Shown here piece by piece: positions 59,247 to 64,000 of a stretch of 64,000 bases of DNA. Source of the DNA: Adenophora triphylla var. japonica (Eukaryota; Streptophyta; Magnoliopsida; Asterales; Campanulaceae). The position numbers were made by a program, and so were the translations under genes. Every line of letters starts with the position of its first letter. Positions within the stretch are counted from its first letter, which is position 1. The DNA lies in NCBI GenBank assembly GCA_022495995.1, contig JAFEMH010001294.1, forward strand, positions 372,001 through 436,000. The letters run 5' to 3'. The notes beneath the pieces are model-generated. The model was not told where the DNA came from. It did not search any database and was given only the letters and a program-made list of their open reading frames with translations.

Positions 59247-60347
59247 TCACCTTGTAACCTCTTCGTCCAATCGCCCAACCGAAAGTAGGTTCTTTTTCAA
59301 ACCCGGAATGTGTCGACCCCGTTCGGATGTAGAACCTTCCCGTCCGATGCTCCTATCCCTGACATCCCCCTTCCCCTTGATTTCCAAAGGCTCGCCATCA
59401 GCTAGATAGACCTTCCCGAAATCACCGGAAGTGTAATTATTCATCTCTTCCTTATGCCCGCAAGAGTGGAAAGATGCCCCCGAATCCAGAACCCATGATT
59501 CTAGTGCACTACTAACACTCAGAACCAGTACATCATCACCTTCGACTGCCACATTCGCCTGATTGCCCTTACGATTTGGACAATCCCTCTTGAAGTGTCC
59601 CAATTCCTTACAATAATAGCACCGAACGGATCCCTTCGCAACCTTCGGTTTATCCTTGGTCTCATCAGCTTTGCCCTTTCCACTCACTCCGTTCTCCCTA
59701 GATTCGGTTCTCCCTTGTTTGCTAGTACCCGGCTTCCCCCTACTAGTAGTAGCTAAAGCCGCTCCCGAAGTACTTGATGTCCCCAACTTCTTCATGCGAT
59801 TTTCCTCACCTAAAAGAAAGTCTTTAACATCATCATATTTCAATTTTTTCTTACCTGCTGAAGCGTTGATTGCAGTCACCGTTCCGCTCCAACTTGCCGG
59901 TAAAGAAGCTAGCAACAAGCATGCATGAACCTCATCATCGAACTTGATCTCCACCGCTGTCAATGAATCTATGACATCCATAAACTCATCGATGTGCTTA
60001 GCCAAGGATCCTCCCTCTTGCATCTTGAGACTACCCATCTTACGTATCAAATCGACCTTATTTGCAGCAGACGGAGTTTCAAATCTCTCAGTAAGATAAT
60101 CCAATAGCTCCTTGGTGGTTGTCGCCTTCCTGGTAGTCTTCGCAATCCACTTTGACAAAGTAGATCTAACCACCCCTAGGGCTTTCCGATCCATGAGTTC
60201 CCATTCCTCCTGACTTACATCTTCCGGTTTGACACCCTTCAGAGGCTTGTAGAGATCCTTGTTGTATAAGAGATCCTCAATCTGCATCCTCCAATATCCG
60301 TAGTCAGACCCATCGAATTTCTCAACCGCCTGTTTGTCCTTGCCCAT
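59247..60347 (-). pseudogene. Copia Gag-protease, copy b
   Basis: Starts at ATG 60347 (MGKDKQAVEKFDGSDYGYW). CCHC knuckle CYYCKELGHFKRDC at about residue 243, protease WVLDSGASFHSC at about 285. A frame change near 59330 ends the useful frame. Confidence 0.92.
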
Positions 60348-60388
60348 TCTTGATTGCTTGGAACAACTCCCTTGATCCTAAACCAAGA

Positions 60389-60400
60389 GCTCTGATACCA
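60389..60400 (-). promoter_or_regulatory. Primer binding site, Tork-like copy b
   Basis: Minus strand TGGTATCAGAGC. Confidence 0.95.
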
Positions 60401-60402
60401 GT

Positions 60403-60939
60403 TGTTGTGAATATGGCCCTCCACACCCAAGCAAACCTACAAGAATAATAATCGCACACAAAACAAGCACAAGAAATCAAAGAAACAGAGAAGAACACAA
60501 GAAATTGTTAACCCAGTTCACCAATTTGATTGGCTACGTGCGGGGGCACTACCAAGCCAGGATCTTGCACTATGTAATTAGAATTTGTGTAACAACCGAA
60601 TTGGGGCGGAACATTGTTTATATATGACCTAGGGTAGAGTCCAATTCCTAAACAAACAAGGAAACTTTATTTATTCTTTGAACGAGCGGAGCGCGGCCGC
60701 TCTCTGCGGCGCGGTCGCGCTATTGACGAGTAAGACCAACGCCAGCCTCAGCCCTTGAGCGCGGTCGCCCTTTCCTCTCGGCGCGGTCGCCCTCGAAGAT
60801 GTCCCTCCCGAGCACCATTCTCGGCACAAGAGCGCGGTCGCGCACATAGGCAGCGCGGCCGCTCTTGACCCCAGAAACCTGCTACGAAAAATCTTCCCCT
60901 TGCTTCGATGTCTAGCCCAATTGATCCTCTAACCCAACA
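60403..60939 (-). repeat. 5' LTR of Tork-like copy b
   Basis: Partner of 55804-56348. GC-rich motif cluster at 60688-60862. Confidence 0.93.
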
Positions 60940-60944
60940 AATAC

Positions 60945-61092
60945 TTCTCCGTCGCCTCAGATTTCACCGCAATTAGCACCTGTAGCCGACAACTAGAGCC
61001 ATCCGATTGACGTTGGAACAAGGAAGAGACGACGACGCGAGCTCGGCTATTCCTCTCCGTCCGGTGTTCGTCGCTGTTTAGACCAAGTTAAG
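60945..61092 (+). other. Gene leader, part 2, with splice donor
   Basis: Continues 55615-55803 once the copia element and one AATAC are removed. It ends at AAG/GTACTT (donor at 61093). It may be the leader of the aconitase gene downstream, but the coding exons that would link them are missing. Confidence 0.4.
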
Positions 61093-61687
61093 GTACTTAT
61101 TTCTCTCCCTTAATCATCTCTCCCTCTGATCCTAAACTCAATTCCCTAAATTTCTAAATCCCTAATATTTAGGGCTTTGAAATTGAAAACCCTTTTTGAA
61201 GTTCTTAATGATTTTTTAGACATTATATTCGAAATTATTATTGAGGATGTTCATTGGCTGCTATTAATTCGGATATTTGTTGTTGTGTATTTTGTTACTC
61301 CAGAAGAATCAGAAGAATGTATTACAGATGGTTAGATCAGTCTGGGTTTCTGATGGTTTAAGAGGTACATCGGCTTTATTTTGTTCAGCAATTCTATCGA
61401 AAGTTAGTGATTCCGGATCTTATTTATAATGGTTACTCACATGTGCTCTGAGTTTTGCGGCTTGTCTCTATGTATGTCTTGATGATTTTTCTTCTAATTT
61501 ATGATTGTAAATGAAATATGTATGAGAACATAGTAATGCATTGATCGTGGAATGCAGTTACTTGTCTTGATTGCACTACTACACTTGGTCATATTTTGGT
61601 GGATTTATTCATCGGTATGAGTTGAGGATTGCAATATTATTATTTTTTTCATCCTTTTAATGCTCTTCTTTTATTCAACTGTGATAG
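61093..61687. other. Intron-like spacer
   Basis: AT-rich, T-rich DNA starting GTACTTATTT. A small exon-like piece with ATG at 61326-61365 (MVRSVWVSDGLR) is unassigned. The first half of the aconitase gene, if it was here, is gone. Confidence 0.4.
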
Positions 61688-62308
61688 CCCATGAGTATGG
61701 TTTTGCCCGGTGTTGTTGGATTCAAGTTGAATGGGAAACTGCGCAATGGTGTCACAGCAACAGACTTGGTGTTGACCGTGACCCAGATGTTGAGAAAGCA
61801 TGGTGTTGTTGGCAAGTTTGTTGAGTTTTATGGTAATGCTTTTTCGAGTATCTGATTAGGATTTTAGTAGTTTGGCAACCATCGCTAATATGTCCACCGA
61901 GTATGGAGCAACCATGGGCTTCTTTCCCGTGGATAATGTCACGTTACAGTACCTTAAATTAACTTGAAGAAGTGATAAGACTGTGGGTTCTCTTTCTCTC
62001 CTTATTTTCATGTGCATTAAAATTCAAATGGATTTTGAGAGAGAATAGCATTTTGTTATTCTTGCCATCACTAGTAAGTACAGTGGAGTAGTTAACACGG
62101 TTGTAATTTTATTCATAAAATAGGTGTCAATGATTGAAGCATACCTGCATGCAAACAAAATGTTTGTTGACTACAGTGAGGTTAGTGCTCACTTCTTTGG
62201 TTCCCGTAAATTTTAAATCAGCATTATAACTCATTACTTGACAATGCTATGTTTGTCCAGCCTCAACTAGGCAGAGTGTACTCATCTTATTTGCATTTGG
62301 ACCTATCT
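61688..62308 (+). pseudogene. Aconitase pseudogene fragment with introns
   Basis: Four exon pieces match plant cytosolic/mitochondrial aconitase (citrate to isocitrate; [4Fe-4S] enzyme). 61688-61832 reads [18 protein letters not shown] ... [15 protein letters not shown]. About 61873-61982 reads [20 protein letters not shown] and a stop codon TGA (61965) where the family has Gly. 62124-62180 reads VSMIEAYLHANKMFVDYSE. 62261-62308 reads PQLGRVYSSYLHLDL. GT/AG borders are visible, so this is a gene copy and not a retrocopy. The segment between FYG and ATIAN is deleted, upstream exons are absent, and the last exon is cut by a gypsy LTR. Confidence 0.93.
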
Positions 62309-62858
62309 TGATAGCCAAAAGCCTATGAGAAATAGCCGAACGGAATTAACAACCAAAGTTCTGAAGAAAAACTTCAGCTTTCTTGTAAAAATTCAATAAA
62401 CAAAGTCTGCCTAATCCAAGACCATAAAGATGTTTAAATACTTCCTAATAATCCTAAAACGACTTAGAAACATAAGGACTAAAATAACCCCAACTATCGT
62501 TCAATAAAACAGCATCTAAAAATAAAGAAACAGCAAAATTCGTAAATAAGGAATTCAGGTCGACGCCAGGCGCCCGCCCCGCGCATGTGAGGCGTCCGCC
62601 TCCACCACCGTGCTTCATGGTCTGGTCGGGAGCCGCTGAGGCGGCCGCATGGCCACCTGTGAGGCGTGCGCCTCAAGCCCCGTAGGAAGGCCTCCATGTT
62701 CTGCAACCGGGGCGCCCGCCAGCTCCTGATTGAAGCGCCCGCCTGGCTCCACTCTGCTGTTGTTGCTCACGGCGTTGGTTGCCCCTTTGCCCATGCTTCC
62801 TTGAGTTGCTCCAACCATGCCTCCTTGGTTTGTTTGAGTATAATGTGGAACTATATCA
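62309..62858 (-). repeat. 3' LTR of the partial gypsy element
   Basis: A GC-rich cluster at 62565-62750 holds GGCGCCCGCC, GGCGTCCGCC, GGCGGCCGC, GGCGTGCGCC and GGCGCCCGCC in an otherwise AT-rich LTR. Confidence 0.8.
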
Positions 62859-62860
62859 TC

Positions 62861-63963
62861 CTACCCCTCTTGAGAAAAACTCGTCCACGAGTTGCCATCA
62901 TCGTCATTGTCTCCATGGTAGGCTGATAAATCCGCGACATTGAACGTGGCAGAGACGTTGTACTCACCGGGCAAGTCGATCTTGTACGCATTGTCATTGA
63001 TCCGCTCCACTACACGAAATGGACCATCCGCCCTTGGTTGTAACTTGCCAAAGCGACCAGCTGGGAATCTCTCCTTTCTCAAGTGCACCCACACTAAATC
63101 TCCAACCTGAAACACAACCCGTTTGCGATGCTTGTCCACCCGCTGCTTGTACATGCTGTTTTGACGTATAATGCGCTTGCGAACCTGTTCATGAAGCTCT
63201 TTAATCGAGCCGCACGCGCCTCGCATCCGAACCGTACCGACTGTAACCTAAGAGGAATGAGGTCCAATGGACTGACAGGGTTACGGCCATACACAACTTG
63301 GAAAGGGCTTTTGCCCGTAGTGCTGTTCTGAGAATTATTGTAAGCAAACTCGGCTTGTGCAAGTGTCAAGTCCCACTGGCGGGGATGGTCACCAACCAAA
63401 CTGCGCAACAAATTACCCAAACTACGATTAGTTACCTCCGTTTGTCCATCCGTCTGTGGGTGATACGAGCTACTGAACTGTAAGCGCGAACCCATCTTCC
63501 TCCACAACGTGCGCCAAAAATGGCTAACGAACTTGACATCCCTGTCAGAGGTAAGTGATTTTGGAATGCCATGCAACTTCACAATCTCCTTGAAATACAA
63601 GTCTGCTACTTGTGTTGCATCAAATGTCTTACTGCAGGGAACAAAATGGGACATTTTTGAAAAACGATCGACCACCACCATAATGGAATCCTTCTGTCGC
63701 TGCGTACGAGGCAATCCCAACACAAAATCCAAGCTAATGTCCTCCCATGGAGCAGTAGGAACCGGCAAAGGAGTATAAAGGCCTGCGTTAGACTTGCGAG
63801 TCTTGGCTACATGACACACACGACACCTCTCCACAAAACGAGCAACATCATGCCCCAATTTTGGCCAAAAAAACTGCTCGCCTACAAGAGCCAATGTTTT
63901 ATCTTTGCCAAAGTGTCCTGCAAGTCCCCCTTCATGACTCTCAGAGATGATAAGGTCCCTCAA
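62861..63963 (-). pseudogene. Gypsy integrase of the partial element
   Basis: HHCC finger (HEGGLAGHFG to ERCRVCHVAK, from about 63940). Core with Asp in DISLDFVLGLP (63740), Asp in LTSDRDVKFVS and Glu in DGQTEVTNRS (63440): DDE intact. The frame changes near 63200, then KLQPRADGPFRVVERINDNA and a short acidic end (DLSAYHGDNDDDG) at 62861. The open frame continues beyond the right edge. Confidence 0.92.
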
Positions 63964-64000
63964 CGAACAATAAGGGACACAAAGCTTGTTCCCCTTAAAC

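Larger units (their letters stand above)
55804..60939 (-). mobile_element. Tork-like Ty1/copia retrotransposon, copy b
   Basis: LTRs 55804-56348 (545 bp) and 60403-60939 (537 bp). TSD AATAC lies at 55799-55803 and 60940-60944. The minus-strand PBS TGGTATCAGAGC is at 60389-60400, and PPT AGGTGGGAGAT at 56349-56359. It is 5136 bp, the same family as copy a, in inverted orientation 3.2 kb away. Confidence 0.95.
62309..64000 (-). mobile_element. Chromovirus-like Ty3/gypsy element, partial (runs off the window)
   Basis: 3' LTR 62309-62858 (TGATAGCC...ACTATATCA), PPT CTCAAGAGGGGTAGGA on the minus strand (62859-62874), then integrase. The other LTR is outside the window. TATCT at 62304-62308 would be the TSD. 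The integrase end without a typical chromodomain suggests a CRM- or Galadriel-like clade; not settled. Confidence 0.85.

Overview
The window is nuclear DNA from a flowering plant, most likely a eudicot; I cannot name the species. The evidence is spliceosomal introns, plant-type genes (alliinase/TAR-like and aconitase fragments), Stowaway MITEs with the CTCCCTCCGTCC-type end, a hAT element, and nested Ty1/copia and Ty3/gypsy retrotransposons of plant lineages. About 85% of the window is mobile DNA. I see no intact host gene.

Layout. 1-4575 is AT-rich repeat-derived spacer with one Stowaway MITE, a 1.2-kb foldback element built of trinucleotide repeats, and two copies of a duplicated unit. 4576-27000 is a large minus-strand SIRE/Maximus-type copia element (1.2-kb LTRs, TSD AAAAC, gag, protease, integrase, RT/RNase H, env-like region). 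Its gag gene was later split at 15322-24268 by a minus-strand Tekay/Del-type chromovirus (2.2-kb LTRs, TSD CTTTT). 27237-44558 is a plus-strand Tat-lineage gypsy element (1.48-kb LTRs, TSD GGACC) with degraded gag, protease and integrase. It has no recognisable reverse transcriptase, but carries two antisense ORFs; the second is a spliced gene for a plant mobile domain (PMD) protein. Three minisatellite arrays precede its 3' LTR.

44559-47345 holds a second copy of the foldback segment and a non-autonomous hAT. At 47346-52662 lies the first exon of an alliinase/tryptophan-aminotransferase-related (TAR) gene. It is split by a 5.1-kb Tork-like copia (TSD TACAT), cut off by the hAT, and still has its TATA box. 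52746-54847 is upstream spacer with MITE remnants, followed by a truncated copia (54848-55612). A CT-rich gene leader is split by a second, oppositely oriented copy of the Tork-like family (55804-60939, TSD AATAC). An aconitase pseudogene with introns (61688-62308) is interrupted by a chromovirus-like gypsy that runs off the right edge.

The pattern I find most interesting is regulatory. Five or six unrelated retrotransposon families each carry several copies of their own GC-rich, mostly palindromic motif in U3, where a TATA box could be placed just upstream of it. In the Tat element the same palindrome (GGTCCGTACGGACC) recurs in pairs upstream of both antisense ORFs. One of those antisense promoters also shares the LTR's start-site sequence, so the element appears to control three transcription units with one motif.
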